Below are positions 8,028-17,166 of a stretch of 61,917 nucleotides of DNA, piece after piece; the stretch's first letter is position 1; each line of letters begins with the position of its first letter. A model generated the notes under the pieces. That model was not told where the DNA came from, made no database searches, and worked only from the letters and a program-made list of their open reading frames with translations. The stretch is taken from positions 1-61,917 of the forward strand of contig JASBUK010000100.1 in assembly GCA_030147925.1 (NCBI GenBank), given 5' to 3'. The position numbers and the translations under genes were made by a program. Source of the DNA: Trueperaceae bacterium. GTDB taxonomy: Bacteria > Deinococcota > Deinococci > Deinococcales > Trueperaceae.

Positions 8028-9287
8028 ATGAATCGCCGCATCATCTTGGCTTTAATCATTGGAGTTCTCGCTTCGCTGGTCTATGCGCAGACCGAGGTCA
8101 CCGTTTTTATTGGCAGTCGGCAGAACCCGGAGCTAATTGGTAGTCTGCTCGAGCAATTCAATGCCGCAAACCCAGATATTGTCGCCAGCTACGAGCTTGG
8201 TGGAACCACCAGCGAGGTGCAACAGCAGTACCTCAATACCGTGTTAACTTCCAAGAGTGATGACATAGACATCTTCTTAATCGACGTAGTGCGCCCCGCC
8301 ACCTATGCCGCAGCGGGTTGGGCCGCACCTCTAAACGAATACTTTGAGAGCGAAGCCGCCATGATGGAATTCCTGGATCAGTTTTTACCTGGTCCGGTAA
8401 ACGCCAACCTAATTGACGGCACGCTTTATGCACTGCCCTCATACACCGACGCGCAATTTTTGTACTACCGCCAGGACTTACTGGACAAATACGGTTTTGA
8501 GCCACCGGCTACCTGGGACGAGTTGATGTCGCAGGCGATCATCATCATGCAGGGAGAAAACAACCCCAACTTGCAAGGTTTTAACTACCAGGGTGCCGCT
8601 ATCGAGGGTGCTAACTGCACCTTCTTAGAGCCGCTGTGGTCAGCTGGAGGCAACTGGCGTGACGAAGCCGGAGCTATCACGGTGGACTCCTTTGAGGGTC
8701 GCCGGGCGTTAAACTGGCTTTTAAACACCATGGATGTAGGCATCACCAAGCCCAATATCGCCGAGACCGCCACAGATAACAGCCGCCAGGAAATGCAGGC
8801 CGGCGATGTGATCTTTATGCTCAACTGGGGCTATGCCTGGGGCCGCTTCCAAAATGATGAGGACTCGCAGGTCAAGGGTTTGATCGGTGTAGCGCCCTTA
8901 CCTTCGTTTACGGGTTTTGAATCGGCTACCTGCATTGGTGGCTGGCAGTGGGCTATTAACAACTACAGCTCTAACAAAGAAGCCGCTTTCAAGGTATTGC
9001 AATACATGACCAGTGAAGACGTGCAGCGCGTTTTAGCTGCTCAGGACAGCCGTATTCCGGCCCGCATCAGCTTGTATAGTGACCCGGAAGTCTTAGCCGC
9101 CGCTCCGCACTTCGGCCAGTTCTTCGACGTGATCATCAACGCCCGCCCGCGCCCGGTGACACCTTTTTATGATGAAGTTAGCGAGTTGATTCGTACCACT
9201 GTAAACGCGGTCTTATCTCGCTCGATAAGCGTTGATGATGCTTTAGAAACCATGCAAACAGGCTTAGAGGACATTATCGGTAATTGA
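8028..9287 (+). CDS. Sugar ABC transporter binding protein
   Basis: This is an extracytoplasmic solute-binding protein of family 1 (MalE/UgpB type) that delivers a sugar to the two permeases downstream. The signal peptide of about 21 residues (MNRRIILALIIGVLASLVYAQ) is followed by TEVTVFIGSRQNPELIGSLLEQFNAANP. Typical later motifs are YTDAQFLYYRQDLLDKYGFEPPATWDEL and WAINNYSSNKEAAFKVLQYM. The 419-residue length is normal. I chose ATG 8028 because AGGGAGG precedes it at ideal spacing; a longer frame back to 7914 overlaps the epimerase gene. A strong hairpin lies just after the stop. Confidence 0.93.
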   Translation: MNRRIILALIIGVLASLVYAQTEVTVFIGSRQNPELIGSLLEQFNAANPDIVASYELGGTTSEVQQQYLNTVLTSKSDDIDIFLIDVVRPATYAAAGWAAPLNEYFESEAAMMEFLDQFLPGPVNANLIDGTLYALPSYTDAQFLYYRQDLLDKYGFEPPATWDELMSQAIIIMQGENNPNLQGFNYQGAAIEGANCTFLEPLWSAGGNWRDEAGAITVDSFEGRRALNWLLNTMDVGITKPNIAETATDNSRQEMQAGDVIFMLNWGYAWGRFQNDEDSQVKGLIGVAPLPSFTGFESATCIGGWQWAINNYSSNKEAAFKVLQYMTSEDVQRVLAAQDSRIPARISLYSDPEVLAAAPHFGQFFDVIINARPRPVTPFYDEVSELIRTTVNAVLSRSISVDDALETMQTGLEDIIGN

Positions 9288-9293
9288 CTTTCA

Positions 9294-9311
9294 GGGCGGC
9301 TTATGCCGCCC
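9294..9311 (+). terminator. Hairpin after the binding-protein gene
   Basis: GGGCGGC (9294-9300), loop TTAT, GCCGCCC (9305-9311), then ACTTTTATTTT. It lies between the binding-protein gene and the first permease gene of the same operon. It can act as a partial terminator or as a 3' stabiliser that keeps binding protein in excess over membrane subunits. This also argues against the TTG start at 9284, which would place the hairpin inside the permease gene. Confidence 0.75.
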
Positions 9312-9322
9312 ACTTTTATTTT

Positions 9323-10492
9323 ATGGCTGCAATAAAAACAGAAAAAATAACTTATCGCAAACCAGGATTCTGGCAGCGTCTGCGCACGGGCAACCTAAAC
9401 GACACTCAGTTGGGCTTACTGCTTTTGGCACCCGCTCTTATCACCCTGTTTGTCGTTATGCTTTATCCCGTACTGAACGTTTTTTGGCAGTCGCTACGCG
9501 GTGAGCATCTGCTGCGCCCCTGGTTGGGCTCGCCCTTTGTGGGGCTCGAGCACTTTCAGAAGATTCTCTGGGGCCGCAATATGGTTTGGGATTTGCAGAA
9601 TTTGCTAAGCTGGCGCATTTTGGGGATAGCGACTTTGCTGCCGCTGTGGTGGTTTGCAGCGCGAGGCGTACTAAAAAGATGGACCGCCCTGGCCTGGACT
9701 CTGACCATTCTGGTGGTTTTTGGCTTCTTGCTGGGTCTTCATCCTGGCGATAGCGGGCGTTGGGGGGACGCGCGTTTCTGGAATTCTTTTAATATCACCT
9801 TGCTGATAATTGTGTTGAGCGTAGCCGGTTCGTTTTTGGTCGGTTTGCCTATGGCTTTGCTGGCCAACATCACATCACCGCTGCGCTGGCTGGTGCGTTT
9901 GGCCATGCTCTTGCCCTGGGCCATGCCCCGCGTCTTTACCGGGCTTACTTTCGCCTGGCTCTTTCAGAGCGACTACGGAGTGTTAAATGACCTCTTGGCT
10001 CGAGCCGGGGTCAATAATTTACTCCAGGGAGTGCTCGAGCCCAATCTTATCGGTGCTCAGGGAATTTTGTGGCTCTCACGGGTAGTACCGGCGATAATAG
10101 CTGTCAATATCACCATCATCTGGAAGACCTCCTCTTTTGTCGGGCTGATTTTGCTGGCGGGCTTACAATCGATTGACAAGAGCCTCTACGAAGCCGCCAC
10201 CGTCGATGGTGCCAACGCCTGGCAACGCTTCTGGAGCATAACGCTGCCAATGTTGCGTCCAGCTATTGCCGTGGCGCTTATCTTCCGTACGCTTACAGCT
10301 ATTCAGACCTTTGATATTCCCTATGCCATGACCCGTGGCGCCCCGGGGCGCTCGTTAGAAACGCTGGGTCTTTATATCTACAACACCATTCAGGCTTCCA
10401 ATATCGGCTACGCGGCAGCGCTTTCGGTAGTGCTGTTTGCCCTGAGTTTGGGTATCACCATTCTTTACCTGCGTTGGATATATACAGAATGA
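9323..10492 (+). CDS. Sugar ABC transporter permease, MalF type
   Basis: This is an inner-membrane channel subunit. The 389-residue protein has the binding-protein-dependent transport fold. The EAA loop is seen late as LYEAATVDGANAWQRFWSITLPML, preceded by about seven hydrophobic segments. It is longer than usual because an extra membrane hairpin (LLSWRILGIATLLPLWWFAARG to VVFGFLLGLHPG, about residues 95-145) sits between the first and second core segments. ATG 9323 is preferred since an upstream TTG frame would span the 9294-9311 hairpin. It overlaps the next permease by four bases. Confidence 0.92.
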   Translation: MAAIKTEKITYRKPGFWQRLRTGNLNDTQLGLLLLAPALITLFVVMLYPVLNVFWQSLRGEHLLRPWLGSPFVGLEHFQKILWGRNMVWDLQNLLSWRILGIATLLPLWWFAARGVLKRWTALAWTLTILVVFGFLLGLHPGDSGRWGDARFWNSFNITLLIIVLSVAGSFLVGLPMALLANITSPLRWLVRLAMLLPWAMPRVFTGLTFAWLFQSDYGVLNDLLARAGVNNLLQGVLEPNLIGAQGILWLSRVVPAIIAVNITIIWKTSSFVGLILLAGLQSIDKSLYEAATVDGANAWQRFWSITLPMLRPAIAVALIFRTLTAIQTFDIPYAMTRGAPGRSLETLGLYIYNTIQASNIGYAAALSVVLFALSLGITILYLRWIYTE

Positions 10493-11355
10493 GCAGACAA
10501 TCACCTTTTACCGCCCGCTTGTTTACCAATATCGGCTTGATTTTGCTGATTGTGGCCGGTTTGTTTCCGGCCATCTGGCTGATACTCACCTCCTTTAAGC
10601 TCGATGGTGAATTGGTGCGCCTACCCATCACCTACTGGCCGGACGCCGCCACGCTGAGCAATTATGTGCAGGTCTTTGAGCGCAATCCCTTTGCGCGTTT
10701 TTTGCTCAACTCTTTTGTCGTCTCACTCGGCGCTACTTTGATCTGCGTGCTTTTTGCCGCGCTGGCGGGCTATGCGCTGGCGCGTCTGCGCATTCCCGGG
10801 CGCCGCCTCATCCTTACCGGAATTGTCATGACCAGCATGTTTCCGGCGCTGGTGTTGCTGGTGCCGCTCTACCGGCTCTTTGTCGGCGCTGAGATTCCCG
10901 GCTTGGGGATTTCCACGCCAAATCTGCTCAATACCTATTGGGCGCTGATCATTCCCTATGTGGCGCTTAGTTTGCCGATAGCCACGCTTATTCTCACCAG
11001 TTTTTTTCAGCTTATTCCCGAGGACCTAGAGAGCGCTGCCATGGTTGATGGTAGCTCGCGCACCGGGGCGCTCTTTCGCATCGTGGCTCCTTTAAGTGCG
11101 CCGGGTATGGTTACCGCCGGGATCATCGTCTTTGTAAATTCCTGGAACGAGTTTTTACTGGCGTTAACCTTTAACACCTCGCTGATGATGCGTACCGTAC
11201 CGGTGGGCATAACCTTTTATCAGGGGGAATACGCTTTCCCCTGGGCGATTATCAGCGCTGCGGTCACCGTGGGCATCGTGCCGCTGGTGGCCCTGATCCT
11301 CTTTTTTCAGCAGCGCATTATCAGCGGTCTGACTGCCGGAGGAGTCAAGGGGTGA
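10489..11355 (+). CDS. Sugar ABC transporter permease, MalG type
   Basis: This is the second inner-membrane subunit of the sugar importer. The 288-residue protein has six hydrophobic segments and the EAA loop DLESAAMVDGSSRTGALFRIVAPLSAPG, followed by the typical SWNEFLLALTF. ATG 10489 overlaps the stop of the MalF-type gene (ATGA). A TTG 15 bases earlier is less likely. No ATPase gene follows, so the complex must borrow a nucleotide-binding subunit such as an MsmK/MalK-like protein encoded elsewhere. Confidence 0.93.
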   Translation: MSRQSPFTARLFTNIGLILLIVAGLFPAIWLILTSFKLDGELVRLPITYWPDAATLSNYVQVFERNPFARFLLNSFVVSLGATLICVLFAALAGYALARLRIPGRRLILTGIVMTSMFPALVLLVPLYRLFVGAEIPGLGISTPNLLNTYWALIIPYVALSLPIATLILTSFFQLIPEDLESAAMVDGSSRTGALFRIVAPLSAPGMVTAGIIVFVNSWNEFLLALTFNTSLMMRTVPVGITFYQGEYAFPWAIISAAVTVGIVPLVALILFFQQRIISGLTAGGVKG

Positions 11356-12734
11356 GCTTACGGCTGGGTTTTGTCAGCGTTATGCGCCCGCTGTTTAAAG
11401 GCGACAGCGCCGGGGCAGCGGCGCGTAGTCTAGCCGGTCTGCGCGTTTTAGGCAAGGAACTTGACTTTGAACTGTTCAGCCCCGCTGTGGCCGCCAGCGA
11501 CCCCGAGACTGCTACTCAGGCAGCCCGAGAACTCCAGGCCCAAGAGCTTGACTTTTTGCTTATCCAGCACAGCACTTTTGCCACCAGCGAACTGCTGTTG
11601 CCGCTGTTACGGGCCTGTAAACGTGTGGGTGTTTGGGCGCTGCCCGAGTCGGCGGGGAACGGTTCTGCACGAGGGCCTTTGCCCCTGAACTCACTTTGCG
11701 GTCTGAATATGACGCTGAGTTTTTTAGATCATCCCAAGCTTGCCAAGCGTGAGCCGGTGAAGTGGTTTTATGGCGAAATGGACAGTGCTTGGTTTCGAGC
11801 CAGGCTCGAGCCCACCCTGGCCGCCTTGCGTGCGCTCAAGGCGATTGAGGGGGCACGTATCCTGCAAATTGGCGGCACCGCCCCCGGGTTTTATGGCATT
11901 GAAGGGCAACCGGCACTGGCCGCTGTAAAAGTAGACAAGATGGAACTGGCCGAAGTCTTTGTACGGGTGGCAAAAGTGAGCGAGGCCGACGCTAAGGCCA
12001 GAGCCGCAGACTGGCAAAAAGAGGAGGCCTGGGACGCGCCTACCGAGCATTTAGAACGTGCCGCTAAGGTGGAACTGACTCTGAAGGATATTGCCGAGAA
12101 AGGTGCTTATGACGCGCTGGCACTGCGCTGCTGGCCGGAATTTCCCGATACTTGCGGGGTGATGGTTTGTGCCGCGGTGGGTCGTATGGGCGACGCCGAG
12201 ATTCCCACTGCCTGCGAAGGCGACGTGATGGGGGCGCTGTCTATGCTGGCCTTACAGGCGCTGAGCAAGCAACCGACTATTTTGATGGACTTATCCGACT
12301 TAGACCTTGCTGATGACAGTTTGCAGTTCTGGCACTGCGGCAACGCCCCTATGGCCTGGGCGGCAACACCCGGAACCAGGCTCACCACACACTTTAACCG
12401 TGACGGCTTAGGCGTGGTGCGCGATATGGTTTTGCGCCCCGGTCCGACCACGGGCTTGCGCCTGTTGGCTGGGGGCAAACGCGCGGTGATTGTTTCAGGG
12501 GAATTCGCCGAGCCTGACAAAGCCGGTTTTGACGGGGTGCGCGGTTGGTTAAAAGACTTGCATTGGCAGAGTGAACCGCTAAGTGCTCGAGCCTTTATTG
12601 CCAACGTACTTGACTACCGCTTACCTCATCATTTGGCCTTTGCTACAGGAGACGTGCAGGCAGGACTTAGCGAGTTTTGCGCCTGGCTTGGCGCCGAGGT
12701 TTTACCGGCACGACCCTTAAAGGACACGCTCTAA
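11352..12734 (+). CDS. L-fucose/L-arabinose isomerase-like protein
   Basis: This is a predicted cytosolic aldose-ketose isomerase related to L-fucose isomerase. The 460-residue product has an N-terminal segment that finds FLLIQHSTFATSELL, as in this superfamily, and the diagnostic C-terminal stretch CWPEFPDTCGVMVCAAVGRMGD followed by IPTACEGDVMGALSM. That stretch supplies metal-binding Glu and Asp residues. GTG 11352 overlaps the permease stop (GTGA) and has GGAG/AAGGGG upstream. In this operon it likely makes the ketose that the PfkB kinase next door phosphorylates. The sugar itself is not identifiable. Confidence 0.85.
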   Translation: MSLRLGFVSVMRPLFKGDSAGAAARSLAGLRVLGKELDFELFSPAVAASDPETATQAARELQAQELDFLLIQHSTFATSELLLPLLRACKRVGVWALPESAGNGSARGPLPLNSLCGLNMTLSFLDHPKLAKREPVKWFYGEMDSAWFRARLEPTLAALRALKAIEGARILQIGGTAPGFYGIEGQPALAAVKVDKMELAEVFVRVAKVSEADAKARAADWQKEEAWDAPTEHLERAAKVELTLKDIAEKGAYDALALRCWPEFPDTCGVMVCAAVGRMGDAEIPTACEGDVMGALSMLALQALSKQPTILMDLSDLDLADDSLQFWHCGNAPMAWAATPGTRLTTHFNRDGLGVVRDMVLRPGPTTGLRLLAGGKRAVIVSGEFAEPDKAGFDGVRGWLKDLHWQSEPLSARAFIANVLDYRLPHHLAFATGDVQAGLSEFCAWLGAEVLPARPLKDTL

Positions 12735-13663
12735 TGACGCCAAAACCCCGACTTTTGATGGTGGGTTTATCCTGTCTCGATCACATCTGGCAAGTCGAGC
12801 GTTTTCCGCCCACGCAGTCGCGCACTCCGGCAACCGCCTACCGGTTACAGGGTGGTGGCCCCGCCGCCACCGCCGCCGTTACTGCCGCTAAGCTTGGCGC
12901 GGAGGTGGAATTGTGGACTATTCACGGCGCGGACGCCGCTGGTGACGCTGCTAAAGCAGAGTTAGAAAGCTTTGGAGTTGACTGCTCACAGATTCGCACG
13001 CCGCTAAACGCCGAAACCTTTGTGAGCGCCATTTTGGTAACGCCAGAAGGCGAGCGCTACATCTTTCCCTATTACAGTAAGGGGCTAATGGATAATACCG
13101 AAGGGCTCGAGCTTTCCCGCGTAAATAAGGCCGACTGCGTGCTGGTAGACGCACGCCACCCGCCGATGAGCGAGGCAGTCTTGCACGAAGCGAAGCGTCT
13201 GGGGATTCCCACCGTAGGCGACTTTAGCAATATGCGCAACTGGCAACTGGCACAATACATTGATTATCTGATTGTCTCCGAGGAATGTGCCGCCGAAGTC
13301 TTGGGTCGCCAGGACCCGGAAGTGGCTTTAACTGCACTCAGGCAATTTGATGAACAATTTGTGGGCATCACCTTGGGTGAGCAGGGATTTATTTATGACC
13401 ATCAGGGTCAAATGTGGCATATCCCGGCTTTTAACGTCAAGGTGGTCGATACTACCGGCGCCGGCGATGTCTTTCATGGGGCTTATGCCTACGGAGTGGC
13501 CAGTGCTTGGAGTGTAGAGCGTTGTGGCCTCTTTGCCTCGGTAACGGCGGCGCTAAAATGCAGCCAGCTTGGTGGCCGTGCCGGTATTCCTGGCGCTAGC
13601 GAGGTTAATGAACTGTTGCTGGAGATGAGCGCTAAAGAGATGGAGGAGATGGAATGGATGTAA
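12734..13663 (+). CDS. PfkB-family sugar kinase
   Basis: This is an ATP-dependent carbohydrate kinase of the ribokinase/PfkB family. The 309-residue product has LSCLDHIW near the start, the substrate-side glycine motif QGGGPAATAAVTAAKLGA at about residues 40-57, and the catalytic signature VDTTGAGDVFHGAYAYG near residue 240, with Asp as the general base. ATG 12734 shares one base with the isomerase stop (TAATG), so translation is coupled. It probably phosphorylates the ketose made by the isomerase, before cleavage by the aldolase encoded downstream. A dispersed repeat follows the stop. Confidence 0.92.
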   Translation: MTPKPRLLMVGLSCLDHIWQVERFPPTQSRTPATAYRLQGGGPAATAAVTAAKLGAEVELWTIHGADAAGDAAKAELESFGVDCSQIRTPLNAETFVSAILVTPEGERYIFPYYSKGLMDNTEGLELSRVNKADCVLVDARHPPMSEAVLHEAKRLGIPTVGDFSNMRNWQLAQYIDYLIVSEECAAEVLGRQDPEVALTALRQFDEQFVGITLGEQGFIYDHQGQMWHIPAFNVKVVDTTGAGDVFHGAYAYGVASAWSVERCGLFASVTAALKCSQLGGRAGIPGASEVNELLLEMSAKEMEEMEWM

Positions 13664-13745
13664 AGAGGAAAGGAGAAAGGAAAAAGAGGAAAGTAGGGGG
13701 TTTTGCCACCTACCACTCCCTACCAACTACTCACTCACTACTAAC
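13664..13745. repeat. Dispersed heptad/pyrimidine repeat, inverted copy
   Basis: Read on the minus strand, this copy begins with GTTAGTA and GTGAGTG, runs through GTTGGTA and GTAGGTG, then GCAAAACCCCC and a CTTTCC/TTTTTCC pyrimidine tract. It is the same order as the copies at 4.4, 46.2 and 58.4 kb, inverted. It separates the kinase gene from the aldolase gene. Confidence 0.75.
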
Positions 13746-13815
13746 TTCTTTGTGCCGGGTAACTTAATTTAACGAACGCCATAAACCGCCATAGACAATT
13801 TGTGATACACCGCCG

Positions 13816-13839
13816 AAAATATTAGCAGCAAAATATTTT
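13816..13839. promoter_or_regulatory. AT-rich inverted repeat before the aldolase gene
   Basis: AAAATATT (13816-13823) and its complement AATATTTT (13832-13839) are separated by eight bases and lie about 60 bases before the aldolase start. It could be a regulator site or an AT-rich upstream promoter element for the second half of the sugar island. Confidence 0.35.
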
Positions 13840-13898
13840 ATTTAGAATCCAAGGGCCGATAAACTCAGAGGCAAAAAATAAGAAAGTTGAAGATCAAG

Positions 13899-14966
13899 AT
13901 GACAAAAACACTCTCTGCAGGTAGATTTCGCGGTTTGATGACCCTGGCCGATGACCGGGGCGTCTTTAAGATGCTGGCCGTCGATCAGCGCCCGCCGATT
14001 TTCAAGGCTTTGGCAAAACACAAGCAGCGCCAACCCAGCGAGGTGCGTTATGACGAAGTGGCCGCAGTAAAAACTCTGCTGACGCGCATCTTGGCTCCGG
14101 AGACTTCGGCCATACTGATTGATCCGGTGTGGACGCATCCTCATGCCCTTGCTTACATTCCGGGTCGGGTAGGGCTCTTGAGCACACTTGAGGACTACAG
14201 CTTTAAGCTACATGACGGTGAGCGCTGGTCCTATCCGATTCCTGATTGGTCGGTGGCTAAAATAAAGCGCAGCGGTGCAGCGGCTGTCAAGGTGCTGGCC
14301 TGGGATCGTCCTGACGTGCGCCAGGACACCCGTGAACACCAGGACGCCTTTGTGCGCGAGGTTGGCGCAGCCTGTAAAAAGCACGACATCCCCTATGTGC
14401 TCGAGCTCTTAATCTATCCTATGCCTGGTGAAGAAGACGATTCGTTTGCCTATGCCAAGGCAAAACCGCAGCTTGTATTAGATTCGGTGCGTCACTATGC
14501 CGACGATAGCTTTGGAGCTGACCTCCTGAAGCTGGAATTTCCGGTCAACTTAAAATACTGCCGCGAGTTTGCTGGCGGTGCTTTTGACGGTAAGGCTCGA
14601 GCCCCGGCCTACACTTTAGCCGAAACAAGAGAATTTTTAGCCGAACTAAACGAGCTTAGCCACGTACCCTGGGTCTTGCTCAGCGCCGGAGTAGGGCCAA
14701 GTGAATTTGCCCTCAATCTGGATTTAGCCTTCGCGGCGGGTGCCAGCGGCTTTTTGGCGGGCCGGGCCGTGTGGATGGAGGCGCTTGATGCTTATCCCGA
14801 TATGGAGGCCGTGGAAGCTGCGTTAAAAACCCAGGCTGTCCCGTATTTGCGGCAAATCTCTGCTTTGGCGGATAAGGCTCTTCCCTGGACGAGTCACCAC
14901 GCTTTTGGGGGTCAGCCTAAGCTTGAGGCGGCCTCCGAGCAGTGGCTAAAGGACTACTTGGCATGA
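13899..14966 (+). CDS. LacD-like aldolase (tagatose-bisphosphate aldolase family)
   Basis: This is a predicted class I aldolase of the DeoC/LacD family, cleaving a phosphorylated ketose into dihydroxyacetone phosphate and an aldehyde. Family features are MLAVDQRPP near residue 26, ILIDPVWTHP, AAAVKVLAWDRPD (with the likely Schiff-base lysine in VKVL), YVLELLIYP and LLKLEFPVNLKYCREF. The relatives I recognise are tagatose-1,6-bisphosphate aldolase and the sulfofructose-phosphate aldolase YihT. Length is 355 residues from ATG 13899; a TTG four codons earlier is possible. It overlaps the next gene by four bases. Confidence 0.87.
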   Translation: MTKTLSAGRFRGLMTLADDRGVFKMLAVDQRPPIFKALAKHKQRQPSEVRYDEVAAVKTLLTRILAPETSAILIDPVWTHPHALAYIPGRVGLLSTLEDYSFKLHDGERWSYPIPDWSVAKIKRSGAAAVKVLAWDRPDVRQDTREHQDAFVREVGAACKKHDIPYVLELLIYPMPGEEDDSFAYAKAKPQLVLDSVRHYADDSFGADLLKLEFPVNLKYCREFAGGAFDGKARAPAYTLAETREFLAELNELSHVPWVLLSAGVGPSEFALNLDLAFAAGASGFLAGRAVWMEALDAYPDMEAVEAALKTQAVPYLRQISALADKALPWTSHHAFGGQPKLEAASEQWLKDYLA

Positions 14967-15994
14967 AGCGGCAGCTAGGCGTTGTCATCATTGGTGCAGG
15001 GGATATGGGGGCGCGGCATGCCCACCACTGGGTGATCGCCGGGGCAAAATTGATTGCCGTTTGCGATCCAAATTGTGCCAGGGCCGAGGCGGTGGCCGCA
15101 CCATTTGGCGCGGAAGCCTATGACAGCCCGGATGAACCGCTAAAGCGTGATGATGTTGATGTGGTCTCGGTTTGCACACCCACTTTTTTGCACGACGAAT
15201 ACAGCATTCAGGCGCTAGAAGCGGGCAAAGACGTGCTTTGTGAAAAACCCGTGGCGCTAACGCTGGCCGATGCCGAGCGGATGAAAGCGGCGGCCTTAAA
15301 GAGCAGACGCAAACTGCGTATTGGTTTTATGCGCCGTTTTGACCCGGCCTATCATCAGCTGATGGCTTATAGACAACACATCGGCAATCCGGTGCTGGCA
15401 CAAGCTACCATTGCCGCCGGTATCCGGCCCAAGCTGCTCATGCATGACGCTATGGCCAACGGTGGACCGATAATCGACATGTGCTGTCATATTTTTGACC
15501 AGTGGGTCGGCCTGTTTGACTCACAACCAGAGAGCGTGACGGCCTATGGCTATACCTTCAGCCAAAACAAGCCCGAGCTTGAAAGCATCAAACAAAAAGC
15601 GCTGGACAGCGCCCACATCACCTTAAATTACCCCGATGGCAGCGTGGGACAAATCCAGGTGTCCTGGGGCTTGCCTGCTGGTATTGCGCCCATCGAGCAT
15701 CACACCTATATGGGCCCGGACGGCTTGATTACGCTGGATTGGCCACAGCAGCTCACCTTGCGCAACTCTGCAGGCACCACCCGTTGGGACAATAACGGCG
15801 TCGACCCGTGGAAGACGGAAATAATGCTGTTTTATCGCGAGCTGGTCGATGGTGAACGGCGGCATTTGGCCACGGTTGGCGATGGGATTGAAGTGCTTAA
15901 GACCTCATTGGCGGTGCTCGAGTCGGTAGCCCGGCAACGGGCGGTAAACCCTGCCGAGATAGTGCTTAAGCCGGAACTTAAGGAGACCGCATGA
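14963..15994 (+). CDS. Gfo/Idh/MocA-family oxidoreductase (first copy)
   Basis: This is a predicted NAD(P)-dependent sugar or inositol dehydrogenase. The Rossmann motif IGAGDMGARH is at about residues 9-18, the conserved EKP in DVLCEKPVALT near residue 95, and the catalytic GGPIIDMCCHIFDQ near residue 170, with the Asp/His pair of the family. Length is 343 residues. ATG 14963 overlaps the aldolase stop (ATGA). A second, distinct family member starts in the same way at its end, so two oxidation steps or two anomers may be handled. Confidence 0.92.
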   Translation: MKRQLGVVIIGAGDMGARHAHHWVIAGAKLIAVCDPNCARAEAVAAPFGAEAYDSPDEPLKRDDVDVVSVCTPTFLHDEYSIQALEAGKDVLCEKPVALTLADAERMKAAALKSRRKLRIGFMRRFDPAYHQLMAYRQHIGNPVLAQATIAAGIRPKLLMHDAMANGGPIIDMCCHIFDQWVGLFDSQPESVTAYGYTFSQNKPELESIKQKALDSAHITLNYPDGSVGQIQVSWGLPAGIAPIEHHTYMGPDGLITLDWPQQLTLRNSAGTTRWDNNGVDPWKTEIMLFYRELVDGERRHLATVGDGIEVLKTSLAVLESVARQRAVNPAEIVLKPELKETA

Positions 15995-17016
15995 GCTTTA
16001 AGGCTGCCATCATCGGTGCGGGGCGCTGGGCCGAGGTTCACCGTCAGACCCTGCTTGACGCCGGACATGAACTTATTGGGGTGCTGGTCTCGAGCCAAGG
16101 CTCGCGGGAACGGGTCGAGCGCGAATGGGGTGTGGCGGCCACAACCGATTTGGATCAATTTATGGCTTGGGATAGCGAAGCCGTGATTGTGGTGAGCCCT
16201 AACTATCTGCATGCCGAGCATGCCATAGCAGCGCTTAAAGCTAATAAGCACGTCTTGATCGAAAAGCCGATGGCGACAAATTTATCTGATTGTGACCGCA
16301 TTTTAGCGGCGGCGCGTCAGGCTGGAAAAGTTGTGGCCGTGGGTCTGGAGATGCGGGTTTTTGAGTTGTTTAGGCGGGTCAAAGAAATCATTGATTCGGG
16401 GCAGTTGGGCTTGCCGCTGCATCTAAAGCTTGATTTGTGGCGTCGGCCTTATCGTTCCGGCGCGGGTGGCTGGAAGTCCGACCCGCAGAAGCTGGGCAGT
16501 GCAATTTTGGAAGAGCCGATTCACTATCTGGATTTAGCGCGTTGGTATTTTTCTGCTCTTGGCGAACCCCTGGTTGTGCAGGCCTGGGCCAACAGCCGAC
16601 CAGGACGCGAGTATTTGAATGAGAACTTAGACGTGCGGCTCGAGCTACCCGGCGGAGCCCAAGCACTGGTCACGCGTAGCATTGCCGCTTATAAGCATGC
16701 GGTAAATATCAAGCTGGTAGGGGATAAGGGCGCATTAGAGGCCCGTTGGGAAGGTGAGATGGATTTAGACCTAGAGCCCAAGGTGTCGCTTACGGTGCAC
16801 ACCGAACAGGGCACCAGCGCGGTGGCCGTTACGCAAAACAGCGGTCATGTCTATGATCTGCCCAAACAGACCCAGGCGTTTTTCCAGGCCATTGCCACAG
16901 GGACGCCTCCGGTAGTGACCGGTGAAGATGGCCGAGCGGCGGTGGCGCTTTGTCTGGCGGTGGAGGAATCCTTAAAACAACATGCGCCCGTTGGCCTTGA
17001 TGAGAACCTCGCTTGA
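15991..17016 (+). CDS. Gfo/Idh/MocA-family oxidoreductase (second copy)
   Basis: This is another NAD(P)-dependent dehydrogenase of the same family but clearly diverged from its neighbour. It has IGAGRWAEVH near the start, EKPMATNLSD near residue 93 and LEEPIHYLDLARWYF near residue 172 with the catalytic His and Asp. Length is 341 residues. Its ATG overlaps the previous stop (ATGA). It is the last gene of the sugar island and is followed by a small hairpin. Confidence 0.92.
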   Translation: MSFKAAIIGAGRWAEVHRQTLLDAGHELIGVLVSSQGSRERVEREWGVAATTDLDQFMAWDSEAVIVVSPNYLHAEHAIAALKANKHVLIEKPMATNLSDCDRILAAARQAGKVVAVGLEMRVFELFRRVKEIIDSGQLGLPLHLKLDLWRRPYRSGAGGWKSDPQKLGSAILEEPIHYLDLARWYFSALGEPLVVQAWANSRPGREYLNENLDVRLELPGGAQALVTRSIAAYKHAVNIKLVGDKGALEARWEGEMDLDLEPKVSLTVHTEQGTSAVAVTQNSGHVYDLPKQTQAFFQAIATGTPPVVTGEDGRAAVALCLAVEESLKQHAPVGLDENLA

Positions 17017-17042
17017 AAAAAAAATCGCTAAAAAACACGTCC

Positions 17043-17061
17043 CTTAGCCAAAAAAGCTAAG
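17043..17061 (+). terminator. Weak hairpin after the sugar island
   Basis: CTTAGC (17043-17048), a seven-base A-rich loop, then GCTAAG (17056-17061). The stem is short and no T-run follows, so termination would be partial at best. Confidence 0.35.
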
Positions 17062-17166
17062 AATGTAGTGTAGCACGGCTCTCATCAAACCTAATGGTTT
17101 TCATGTCAGGCTCCGCTAGATTCAGGGCAAGAAAGGGAAACGGGTCTAGGAATTGGGAGATGGAAG

